A stretch of DNA of 28,045 nt from JAPLFM01 sp964650885 (GTDB lineage Bacteria; Bacteroidota; Ignavibacteria; Kapaibacteriales; UBA2268). The notes under the pieces were generated by a model. That model had not been told where the DNA came from. It worked only from the letters and a program-made list of their open reading frames with translations, and ran no database searches. This document shows, piece by piece, positions 1 to 7,543 of the stretch; the first letter of the stretch is position 1, and each line of letters opens with the position of its first letter. The DNA lies in assembly GCA_964650885.1 (NCBI GenBank), contig CAZYXG010000037.1, positions 1 to 28,045 on the forward strand. Direction: 5' to 3'. The translations under genes and the position numbers were made by a program.

Positions 1-69
1 CTAATTTTCTTTTTATAGAATTGAGAGTTGTTTTGTTTTTGTAACAGCAAATCACCCTTCACTCTTCAC
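1..69. other. Window edge, no gene seen
   Basis: No credible reading frame lies here. Read on the minus strand, the sequence directly after the photolyase stop codon is a short run of imperfect 7-bp repeats (GAGTGAA, GAGTGAA, GGGTGAT). The first copy overlaps the stop codon. No hairpin followed by a T-run is visible, so the photolyase terminator is not evident in the window. Confidence 0.5.
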
Positions 70-1425
70 TCAAAAAAGACTTTGATTTAGCCATTTTTTT
101 TCATAACTGCCTATGTCTATTTTTCTTTTTAATCCTGAGTAGTTCATAAAGCGGATTTTACCAAAGACTGGCCTTTCAGACCATGCTCTATCGTGAACTC
201 CACAAATAGACCACATAACACCCACATAGCCATTTGGGTCATAGCCATCTAATTCGTATTTGTCGTTTAAATAAATGGCAATATTAATAGCTTCATCTGG
301 GTTATTTGTCCATTCCAAGATTTTTTTTGCCCAATACATTCGCATATATCCGTGCATTTTTCCTGTCAAAATCATTTCTCTTTGAGCTGCATTCCAAGCT
401 GGGTCGTGAGTTTTGGCTGTTTCAAATTGCTCTAAAGAATAAATAAATTCTCTTTTATCGCTACGGTGTTCGTTCAATGAAGTTTTCGCCCATTGGTGGG
501 CACCATCTAAATTATCATAATTTGGATTGTAATGGCAATAGTTTTCCGATAGCTCTCTGCGAACTATCATTTCTTCTAAAAAGCTATTTTTTGAATCAAT
601 ACTACAATCTATTTTCTGAATTTCAAGTGCTATGCGTTGGGTAGAAATCTGCCCAAAATGAATATATGGAGATAAATCTGAAATACCACGAAGAGCGGGG
701 TTATTCCTATCAATGCTGTATTTTTCTAAACGAAAATGGATAAACATTTCTAAATGTTTCTGGGCTGCATTTTCTCCTGATTTCAACCAATCTATTGAAT
801 TTTCATCTGAATAATTCGCTAAAATTGATTTAAACTGATTATTGCATTTGCTGAAAGTATCATTATTATTAAACTTATGAGAACTTGGTTTTTGAATTTC
901 AATTACATATTTTGGTAGTAATCTATTGATTTTAGGGCGGATTGTATAAGCGGCAAATTCTAATTTCTCCGAAGCAGTTCTAACTGGCACAATATTATGT
1001 GAGTCAATTTCTAAAACAGGAATTTCTATTGAATCAGCTACTTTCTTAACTAAGTTTCTATAATAACGCAATGGGAAAAAGTCAGTCACAATTGCTTTAG
1101 CTTTTACTTTTTTTAGAAACAAAGGAATGCTTAAACTTGAGTTGCCATCTACAAAATGTACTGGAATATTTAATTTTTTGAAATTATTGACTAAATCTGC
1201 TAAACCATCTATAAAGAAGTTAAATGGTTTTAAGTAATCAATTGATTTTTCTTCATTTAAATTGATTAAAACAATTAATTCACTTTGGCTATCGGAAGCT
1301 ATCTCTTGAGCAGCAATCAAACTATAGTTATCATGAGTTCTGAATTCACGAGTTATCCAATAGACAACTGTCCCTTTCATTAAAGTTGTGTTTTGATTCA
1401 AATGAAAAATTCGTTCTTGCTGCAT
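70..1425 (-). CDS. phr: Class II deoxyribodipyrimidine (CPD) photolyase
   Basis: This is a flavin enzyme that uses blue or near-UV light to split cyclobutane pyrimidine dimers in DNA. The 451 residues fit the family's usual size. The N-terminal alpha/beta photolyase domain is recognisable at residues 20-45 (VVYWITREFRTHDNYSL). The C-terminal FAD-binding helical domain shows class II hallmarks: LRGISDLSPYIHFGQIS near 245-261, THDPAWNAAQ near 339-348, GKMHGYMRMYWAKKILEW near 355-372, and the DPNGYVG...SICGVHDRAW...RPVFGKIRFMN block near 396-428. The start is an ATG without a clear Shine-Dalgarno sequence. A terminator after nuoD and a perfect inverted repeat 9 nt upstream of the start suggest a separate, possibly regulated, transcription unit. 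No partner gene such as a carotenoid or MerR-type light regulator is nearby. The class II assignment is firm; the activity is inferred from the family. Confidence 0.97.
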   Translation of the reverse strand: MQQERIFHLNQNTTLMKGTVVYWITREFRTHDNYSLIAAQEIASDSQSELIVLINLNEEKSIDYLKPFNFFIDGLADLVNNFKKLNIPVHFVDGNSSLSIPLFLKKVKAKAIVTDFFPLRYYRNLVKKVADSIEIPVLEIDSHNIVPVRTASEKLEFAAYTIRPKINRLLPKYVIEIQKPSSHKFNNNDTFSKCNNQFKSILANYSDENSIDWLKSGENAAQKHLEMFIHFRLEKYSIDRNNPALRGISDLSPYIHFGQISTQRIALEIQKIDCSIDSKNSFLEEMIVRRELSENYCHYNPNYDNLDGAHQWAKTSLNEHRSDKREFIYSLEQFETAKTHDPAWNAAQREMILTGKMHGYMRMYWAKKILEWTNNPDEAINIAIYLNDKYELDGYDPNGYVGVMWSICGVHDRAWSERPVFGKIRFMNYSGLKRKIDIGSYEKKWLNQSLF

Positions 1426-1434
1426 TTTTAAAGT

Positions 1435-1470
1435 TTAATCGTTATTCAAATTTTACAGAATAACGATTAA
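1435..1470 (-). promoter_or_regulatory. Perfect 13-bp inverted repeat upstream of the photolyase start
   Basis: TTAATCGTTATTC at 1435-1447 is matched exactly by GAATAACGATTAA at 1458-1470, with a 10-nt spacer. The near edge lies 9 nt before the photolyase ATG. No T-run follows on either strand, and nuoD already has its own terminator at 1486-1517, so this is not a simple terminator. On the minus strand the spacer plus the first base of the next arm reads TAAAATTTG, close to the Bacteroidota -7 element TAnnTTTG but with one extra base. It could be an operator dyad or an mRNA hairpin controlling translation. The repeat is seen directly; its role is inference. Confidence 0.6.
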
Positions 1471-1485
1471 GAGTAGCAGTTAGCG

Positions 1486-1517
1486 TAAAAAAAAAGCACT
1501 CCCTTTTGGAAGTGCTT
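1486..1517 (-). terminator. Rho-independent terminator of nuoD
   Basis: Read on the minus strand, AAGCACTTCC pairs with GGAGTGCTT around a short A-rich loop (7 base pairs, one mismatch, 2 more pairs). It is followed by an uninterrupted run of about nine T. It sits 31 nt after the nuoD stop codon and separates nuoD from phr. Confidence 0.9.
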
Positions 1518-1547
1518 ATTAAAAACATTTAATATTTTGATTAATTC

Positions 1548-2822
1548 CTATTTATCAGCTTCGCCCATAATTGGGTCAAGAGATCCAATCACAGCAACTA
1601 CGTCTGAGAGCATATTGCCTTCAATCATAGGAGCCAAGGCTTGCAAATTTGAAGAACAAGGAGAGCGGATTTTCATTTTCCAAGGTTGTCCAGTTCCATC
1701 TGAAACAATATAGAATCCCAATTCTCCTTTAGGAGATTCCACACAAGTATAAGTTTCGCCAATTGCTGGTTGAGCACCAAAGTTAATTAACATAAAATCT
1801 GAAATTAATTCTTCCATTTTTGTATAAACTTCATTTTTTCTTGGAAGAACGTGTTTCGCATCGTTTGCTATAGTTGGTCCAGTTGGGATTTTATCAAGAA
1901 CTTGATTGACAATTTTCAAGCTTTCTCTCATTTCTTTCACTCGCACCATATATCTAGACCAGCAATCGCCATCGTTGAATGTGATTACGTCGAAATCTAA
2001 TTCAGGATAAATTAAATATGGTTCATCTCTACGCAAATCTCTAGCAATTCCACTTCCACGAAGTACAGGACCAGTCAAACCCAATGAAATAGCTCTCTCA
2101 GCAGACATTTTTCCAATTCCAGACATTCTATCCACGAAAATTCTATTTCTATGTACTAATTTCTCGAAATAATCCAATTCATGTGGTAATTTAGAAGCCC
2201 AATCTTTAATTTTTGCTAAAGTTCTTTGGTCAATATCATTTGCTACCCCTCCAATACGAGCATAGCTAGTAGTGAATCTCGCACCACACACCAACTCAAA
2301 TATGTCGTATAGCTTCTCTCTTTCAGTAAAAGCCCAAAGTAGCAATGTCAATGCACCAACGTCCATACAAGTAGCACCCATCGCCATTAAGTGCGATGAT
2401 ATTCTTGCAAGTTCCATAACCAATACTCTTATCCAAGTTGCTCTTTCAGGTACTTCCACTCCAAGAGCTTTTTCGATAGCCATTGCAATAGTAACGTTGT
2501 TGTTCATAGGAGCAACATAGTCAAGTCTATCAGTGTGTGGAATAAACTCGTGGTAATTCACATTTTCAGCTAACTTTTCATAACCACGGTGCAAATAGCC
2601 AAGCTCTGGCACGCACTTTATGATAGTTTCACCGTCTAATCGCAAAAGTACTCGCAATACACCGTGAGTTGCAGGGTGCTGAGGACCCATATTCAAAATC
2701 ATCTCATTGTCTAAGGCATCCATTTCAATAACAGATGTATCTTTGTCCAATAAGGCACTATAAATCTTTTCTTGTCTTAACGAATTAAGTTTAGCAATTT
2801 CTGTGTAGGAATTAATATTCAT
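1548..2822 (-). CDS. nuoD: NADH-quinone oxidoreductase subunit D (complex I, 49-kDa subunit)
   Basis: NuoD is a peripheral-arm subunit of respiratory complex I. It lines the quinone-binding site and descends from the NiFe-hydrogenase large subunit. The 424 residues match bacterial NuoD. Diagnostic stretches are NMGPQHPATHGVLR at 44-57, VPELGYLHRGYEKLAE near 71-86, HTDRLDYVAPMNNN near 96-109, and the C-terminal SLDPIMGEADK. The first ~40 residues are poorly conserved, and an internal ATG at residue 34 is possible. I keep the upstream ATG because it is continuous with the frame. The notable point is context: neighbours are a TPR gene upstream and phr downstream, with no other nuo gene in the 28 kb. 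The gene has its own terminator. Function is firm from family knowledge; separation from other nuo genes is seen. Confidence 0.97.
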   Translation of the reverse strand: MNINSYTEIAKLNSLRQEKIYSALLDKDTSVIEMDALDNEMILNMGPQHPATHGVLRVLLRLDGETIIKCVPELGYLHRGYEKLAENVNYHEFIPHTDRLDYVAPMNNNVTIAMAIEKALGVEVPERATWIRVLVMELARISSHLMAMGATCMDVGALTLLLWAFTEREKLYDIFELVCGARFTTSYARIGGVANDIDQRTLAKIKDWASKLPHELDYFEKLVHRNRIFVDRMSGIGKMSAERAISLGLTGPVLRGSGIARDLRRDEPYLIYPELDFDVITFNDGDCWSRYMVRVKEMRESLKIVNQVLDKIPTGPTIANDAKHVLPRKNEVYTKMEELISDFMLINFGAQPAIGETYTCVESPKGELGFYIVSDGTGQPWKMKIRSPCSSNLQALAPMIEGNMLSDVVAVIGSLDPIMGEADK

Positions 2823-2901
2823 TTTTTTCTCAAATTTAGCAGAGATATATTAGCAAATTAATTGATTTTTTCTTCACAACAAAAACATTATTTTACAATC
2901 T

Positions 2902-4194
2902 TTACTTATAGAACTGAATTGAGTCCATTGCCTTGGTAAAAATCTCGTTGTAATATTCAAATTGTTTTGCTGGACATTGGAAATAGGCATAGAAAAGTTC
3001 TCCTTTTCTAGGCAGTAAAAGTTCATATTGCCTTAAAGATGGCACACTGGGAATCGGCTGCATAAGAGTGTTGAAGCGTACTGCGTCCATTCCATTAATC
3101 TTATAGTGCAACTCTTGGTAAATTTCGTAACGGTTATAAGTTTTAGTATTTTCGAAGTTGCTTCCTTTCCAAAACGAAATTATCGAATCAGTTTCTAAAA
3201 CGTTATATTGTTCAAACATTTTTTTGTTGAAGCGAATTGTTACCAGAGCGTATCTTGGAATGCCAGAGATATATTTTGCATCTGGTGTAATTGTCATAAA
3301 TAGTTCATCTTTCATAAAACTAGATTTTACAGTCCAGTTTACTGGTAATTTGATTTTAAATGAAGAGTCTGGAGCAACATAGTTTGTATAATCAAGTTTA
3401 GATTTATCTAAGAACTTATTATCGGAAATCTTATTTAGAAAATCTCTATCTTTATCTGCTAAATCTTTCTGCCCTAGTGTATCAAATGCCACAGCTCTAT
3501 TGTTAAAAGCATCGTACTTTGTTTTGTCTAACTTAATTGCATCTGTGAAATATTTCACAGATCTATTGAAATCGCCCATTTTAAAATAGCAATTCCCAAT
3601 TTGGTAAAGTCCTTCGGCTTTATCATATCCAATTTTCATAGACTTTTCAAATTGTAAAATGGCATCTTTGTATGAAGCACCTTTATATCTAATTTTTCCA
3701 ATTTGGTAATATACCTCTGGTAAATTTTTATCATAGCCCAAAGCAATATTGTACTTAGCCATAGCTGTAGTAGTATCGCCAGCGTTAAGAAAGACAGAAG
3801 CTAAATTTATGTAAGGCTGAGGAAATTTTGGGTCTAAATCAATTGCTTTATTGAAATCACTAATTGCACTATCCAATTCACCAACGTATCCAGAAGCAAG
3901 TCCTCTTTCATTGTAGGCATCGGATATGTGTTGTTTTTTTTGAATTGCGATATTGTAATCTTTAATTGCTTCATCAAATTCTTGCAACATTAGCTCTGCA
4001 TAGCCACGCAAATAGAATACGTCTTTATAGTTGGAATCTTTTTCAATAATTTTAGTTAGCAAATCTTTTGATTTTTCAAATTCTCCAGATTTCAGCAAAG
4101 CGTCAGCTTGCTTATAAGTTTTTGCCAAGTTATCACCATAACTCACGTTAAAAAGAGCTAAGGAAAATACTAATAACACCAAGTAAAATTTCAT
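2902..4194 (-). CDS. Exported TPR protein with C-terminal PsbP/DcrB-like domain
   Basis: No gene name is recognised. I place the start at the ATG at 4194 (430 residues). It gives a clean signal peptide (MKFYLVLLVFSLALFNVSYG) and has GGA 9 nt upstream; the frame also opens at a TTG at 4206, which has less support. Residues ~20-255 are about six or seven tetratricopeptide repeats with typical spacing (AYNERGLASGYVGELDSAIS, YINLASVFLNAGDTTTAM). TPRs usually mediate protein-protein contacts. The last ~160 residues begin with FKIKLPVNW and read like a PsbP/DcrB-type fold, but this is a tentative match. Export suggests a periplasmic or outer-membrane-associated role. The gene starts 16 nt after the tex stop codon, so the two are probably co-transcribed. 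That position alone does not imply a shared function. Confidence 0.85.
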   Translation of the reverse strand: MKFYLVLLVFSLALFNVSYGDNLAKTYKQADALLKSGEFEKSKDLLTKIIEKDSNYKDVFYLRGYAELMLQEFDEAIKDYNIAIQKKQHISDAYNERGLASGYVGELDSAISDFNKAIDLDPKFPQPYINLASVFLNAGDTTTAMAKYNIALGYDKNLPEVYYQIGKIRYKGASYKDAILQFEKSMKIGYDKAEGLYQIGNCYFKMGDFNRSVKYFTDAIKLDKTKYDAFNNRAVAFDTLGQKDLADKDRDFLNKISDNKFLDKSKLDYTNYVAPDSSFKIKLPVNWTVKSSFMKDELFMTITPDAKYISGIPRYALVTIRFNKKMFEQYNVLETDSIISFWKGSNFENTKTYNRYEIYQELHYKINGMDAVRFNTLMQPIPSVPSLRQYELLLPRKGELFYAYFQCPAKQFEYYNEIFTKAMDSIQFYK

Positions 4195-4210
4195 ATTTTT
4201 TTCCAATTCT

Positions 4211-6448
4211 TTAGTTCTTTGAAAATTTATTTTTCAAATCATCCATATTAAAAGTTTCTTCTTTAGGAGTTTTTGTTTTATTTATAACTCCTTTTTTCTC
4301 AAGTTGTTTCATCGAAAGATTAATTCTTTTCAAAGTTACATTCACTTCCAATACTAAAACGTTCACTATTTGCCCAACTTTAAGCAATTTAGAAGCATCA
4401 CGAATAAATTGATTAGATATTTCCGAGATATGAATTAAACCATCTTGATGGACTCCAATATCCACAAATGCACCAAAGGCAGTAATGTTAGTTACTACTC
4501 CTTCCAATTCCATTCCAATTTTCAAATGCTTGATTTCTTTAATAGTTTCAGAGAATTGAGCATACTTAAATTCTTCTCTTGGGTCTAAACCTGGCTTTTC
4601 AAGTTCAGCTAATATATCTTTCAATGTAGGTTCGCCAAACTTTTCAGTTACATATTTCTTGAGTTCAACTTTAGCAAGTTTATCTTTACTTTTCGTTATT
4701 TCATTAGTAGGAATACTTAAATCTTTCAAAATATTCTCTACTATTGCATAAGCTTCTGGGTGTACCGCTGTGTTATCAAGTAAGTTAATTCCCGATTTGA
4801 TTCTTAAAAATCCAGCAGACTGCTCAAAAGTCTTATCCCCAAATCGTGGCACTTTTAGCAAATCTTTTCTTTCTTTGAATGCACCTTTAGCATTTCTATA
4901 TGTTACTATGCCATTTGCAATTGTGCTAGTAATTCCAGAAACGTGCATTAGCAATTCTTTAGAAGCAGTATTCAAATCAACTCCCACGAAGTTCACGCAA
5001 CTTGCAACAGTTTCTTCCAAACGTTTCTTCAATAGTTTCTGATCTACATCGTGCTGATACTGACCAACTCCAATTGACTTTGGATCAATTTTCACAAGTT
5101 CTGCCAGAGGGTCTTGCAATCTTCTTGCAATTGAAATAGCTCCGCGAATAGTCAAATCCAAATCAGGGAATTCATTTTTAGCAACTTCGGAAGCTGAATA
5201 AATAGAAGCTCCAGCTTCATTCACCATAACTTTAATTGGCTTAGTTTCAAGTTCTGTGAATATCTCGGTAACAAATTGGTCTGTTTCTCTGCCAGCAGTT
5301 CCATTTCCTATTGCAATTAGTTCAATATGATTTCTTTTGATTAAATCAATAATTGTCCTTTTTGCATTTTGTCTTTCGTTTGAAGAATTGTGGGGAAATA
5401 TAGTAGCATACTCAATAAACTTTCCTGTACTATCTATCACAGCAGCTTTACAGCCAGTTCTGAAACCTGGATCTATACCTAAAGTTGGCTTCATACCAGC
5501 GGGCGATGATAGCAACATTTGCTTAGCATTACTCTCAAATATTCTTACGGATTCTAAGTCTGCTTGTTGTTTCCTTTCCAATCGAATATCGCCAATAATA
5601 GAATTTTTCATTAAACGAGAGAAGCAATCTTTGATAAGTGTTTGATAAAAAGTCACCAAATCAATCAAATTTGACTTGATAATTTTCATTTCCAAATAGC
5701 TTAATATTGGTTCTGATTCATACTTAACATCTAATGTTAGTATTTTTTCTTCTTCGCCACGTCTCATAGCAAGCATATTGTGTGCTTGAATTGATTTTAT
5801 TTGAGCTTGGTAATCGCGATAGCTTTCATATTTGGTAGTTCCCTCTGGGAAATCTGCCTTAATTTTAGAAATGAACAAACCTTCATTGAAGATATAATTA
5901 CGCACCCAATTTCTCAAATCAGCTATTTCAGAAATTTCTTCGGCTAAAATATCAGCTGCTCCAGCAAGTGCTTCTTTTTCGCTATTAACTTCCAATTCTT
6001 TATTGATAAATTTTGCGGCAATTTCATTCAAATCTATTTTTGCCAAAGTATCGTTTGCAGATTTAATTTCCAAAGCAAGTGGCTCTAAGCCCTTTTCCTT
6101 GGCAATTGTAGCTTTTGTGCGTTTCTTTGGTTTGTATGGTAAATATATATCTTCTAACTCAGTTTTAGAAATACAGTTTTCAATTTTCTTTCTCAAAGCA
6201 TCATCTAGCTTTCCTTGACTTGCAATAGTTTCCAATACAGTGATTTTTCTTTCAGCAAGTTCTTTCAGATAATCATTTCTTTCGAATATATCTCGAAGTT
6301 GAGTTTCGTCCAAAGTACCTGTTTTTTCTTTTCTGTATCGAGCTATAAATGGCAGAGTTGCTCCTTCGTTCCAAAGCTCTAATGCATTATCTACTTGCCA
6401 TTGCTTTAGGTTAAATTCCGATGATATTAATTCATTAATTACAATCAT
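4211..6448 (-). CDS. tex: Tex-family RNA-binding transcriptional accessory protein
   Basis: This is a cytoplasmic nucleic-acid-binding protein of the Tex/Spt6-like family. Its 745 residues are typical. The N-terminal Tex domain shows TLPFIARYRKEKTGTLDETQLRDI near 31-54. The central RNase H-like YqgF domain shows TLGIDPGFRTGCKAAVID, followed by the VNEAGASIYSASEVAKNEFPDLD region. A helix-hairpin-helix segment follows (LNTASKELLMHVSGI and FLRIKSGINLLDNTAVHPEAY). A C-terminal S1 domain occupies ~644-716 (FGAFVDIGVHQDGLIHISEIS). The ~30 residues after S1 are charged and probably disordered. Family knowledge places Tex in transcription elongation or RNA metabolism; its exact role is unresolved. 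It is the first gene after the obg terminator, so its promoter probably lies at 6449-6470. Confidence 0.97.
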   Translation of the reverse strand: MIVINELISSEFNLKQWQVDNALELWNEGATLPFIARYRKEKTGTLDETQLRDIFERNDYLKELAERKITVLETIASQGKLDDALRKKIENCISKTELEDIYLPYKPKKRTKATIAKEKGLEPLALEIKSANDTLAKIDLNEIAAKFINKELEVNSEKEALAGAADILAEEISEIADLRNWVRNYIFNEGLFISKIKADFPEGTTKYESYRDYQAQIKSIQAHNMLAMRRGEEEKILTLDVKYESEPILSYLEMKIIKSNLIDLVTFYQTLIKDCFSRLMKNSIIGDIRLERKQQADLESVRIFESNAKQMLLSSPAGMKPTLGIDPGFRTGCKAAVIDSTGKFIEYATIFPHNSSNERQNAKRTIIDLIKRNHIELIAIGNGTAGRETDQFVTEIFTELETKPIKVMVNEAGASIYSASEVAKNEFPDLDLTIRGAISIARRLQDPLAELVKIDPKSIGVGQYQHDVDQKLLKKRLEETVASCVNFVGVDLNTASKELLMHVSGITSTIANGIVTYRNAKGAFKERKDLLKVPRFGDKTFEQSAGFLRIKSGINLLDNTAVHPEAYAIVENILKDLSIPTNEITKSKDKLAKVELKKYVTEKFGEPTLKDILAELEKPGLDPREEFKYAQFSETIKEIKHLKIGMELEGVVTNITAFGAFVDIGVHQDGLIHISEISNQFIRDASKLLKVGQIVNVLVLEVNVTLKRINLSMKQLEKKGVINKTKTPKEETFNMDDLKNKFSKN

Positions 6449-6470
6449 TTACAAATTACAAATATTAAAC

Positions 6471-6496
6471 AAAAAGGACTACACTAATGCAGTCCT
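6471..6496 (-). terminator. Rho-independent terminator of obg
   Basis: On the minus strand AGGACTGCA pairs with TGTAGTCCT (9 pairs, including one G-U) around a TTAG loop, followed by five T. It lies about 50 nt after the obg stop codon and before the tex start, ending the envelope/obg run. Confidence 0.9.
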
Positions 6497-6545
6497 CAAA
6501 TTTGCGTTTTTCAATCAATTAATTTTAAACAAAATTTAACTGAAC

Positions 6546-7532
6546 TTAAATTAATTCTACGAATTTATACAATTCAAAAACTAATTTTTGAATATTCTTG
6601 CCATCTACCGATGAAATAAGTAATGGCTTTTTCTTATCAATTGTCATCTTTGAATAAGTTTTCATTATCTCTTCATCAATACTATCGCATCTACTTATTG
6701 CTATTATTTTTTCTTTGTCTAGCATTTCAGGATTGAACTGCTTTAACTCATTTTTCAATACTTTATAGTCTTTTTTAATATCTGGACTATGGGCATCTAA
6801 TAGGAAAAGCAACACACTAGTCCGTTCCACATGGCGAAGAAATTGAATTCCCAAACCTTTGCCATCGCTAGCTCCTTCTATTAGTCCAGGAATATCTGCA
6901 ACCACAAAACTTTTATTTTCAGCTACTTTCACAATTCCCAAATTGGGAATCAATGTAGTGAAATGATAATCTGCAATTTTTGGCTTAGCAGCAGAAATAA
7001 CTGAAATCAAAGTAGATTTACCCACATTTGGCAAACCAACTATTCCCACATCGGCAATAAGTTTAAGTTCAAATTCAATTAGTTTTTCTATTCCAGGTTT
7101 GCCATCTGTAGCAAATCTTGGTGCTTGGCGTGTAGGAGTTGCAAATTCTGCATTTCCCTTTCCGCCAAAGCCACCTCTTAAAAACACAACATCTTTGTTT
7201 GCTTCTACCAAATCTAACAATACTTCGCCAGTTTGAGCATCTTTAATCAGAGTACCTACAGGCACTTCAATTACTTCATTTTGCCCATTTTTTCCAGTTT
7301 TATTGGACTTCATCCCTTTCTGCCCATTGCTAGCTAAGATTTTTCTTTTGAATTTGAAGTCTAATAAAGTATTTAAGTGCAAGTTACCACGGAAAATAAT
7401 ATCTCCGCCTTTACCACCATTACCACCATCTGGTCCACCCATTGGGTAGAATTTTTCTTTCCTAAAACCTACGTGTCCATTTCCGCCATCTCCCGATTTT
7501 ACAAGTATCGTGGCGGTATCAATAAATTTCAT
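6546..7532 (-). CDS. obg: Obg/CgtA-family GTPase
   Basis: Obg is an essential GTPase linked to 50S ribosome maturation and stress signalling. The 328 residues comprise the glycine-rich Obg fold at 1-158 (SGDGGNGHVGFRKEKFYPMGGP; LRGGFGGKGNAEFATPTRQAP near 118-138) and the G domain at ~159-328. Visible GTPase motifs are G1 GLPNVGKST (166-174), the switch I FTT (191-193), G3 DIPGL (213-217) and a G5 SSVDG-like motif. The G4 motif, usually NKxD, reads SRCD at 280-283. There is no extra C-terminal OCT domain, as is common outside Firmicutes. The gene follows the acidic-protein gene by 11 nt and is last before a terminator, so it is probably expressed from an upstream promoter. Confidence 0.97.
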   Translation of the reverse strand: MKFIDTATILVKSGDGGNGHVGFRKEKFYPMGGPDGGNGGKGGDIIFRGNLHLNTLLDFKFKRKILASNGQKGMKSNKTGKNGQNEVIEVPVGTLIKDAQTGEVLLDLVEANKDVVFLRGGFGGKGNAEFATPTRQAPRFATDGKPGIEKLIEFELKLIADVGIVGLPNVGKSTLISVISAAKPKIADYHFTTLIPNLGIVKVAENKSFVVADIPGLIEGASDGKGLGIQFLRHVERTSVLLFLLDAHSPDIKKDYKVLKNELKQFNPEMLDKEKIIAISRCDSIDEEIMKTYSKMTIDKKKPLLISSVDGKNIQKLVFELYKFVELI

Positions 7533-7543
7533 TGTTCTTGATT

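Noticed and set aside
2831..2838. TAAATTTG as a -7 promoter element for nuoD
   Set aside because: It matches the consensus but lies only 8 nt before the start codon, lacks a TTG at the right distance, and such matches are frequent in AT-rich DNA.
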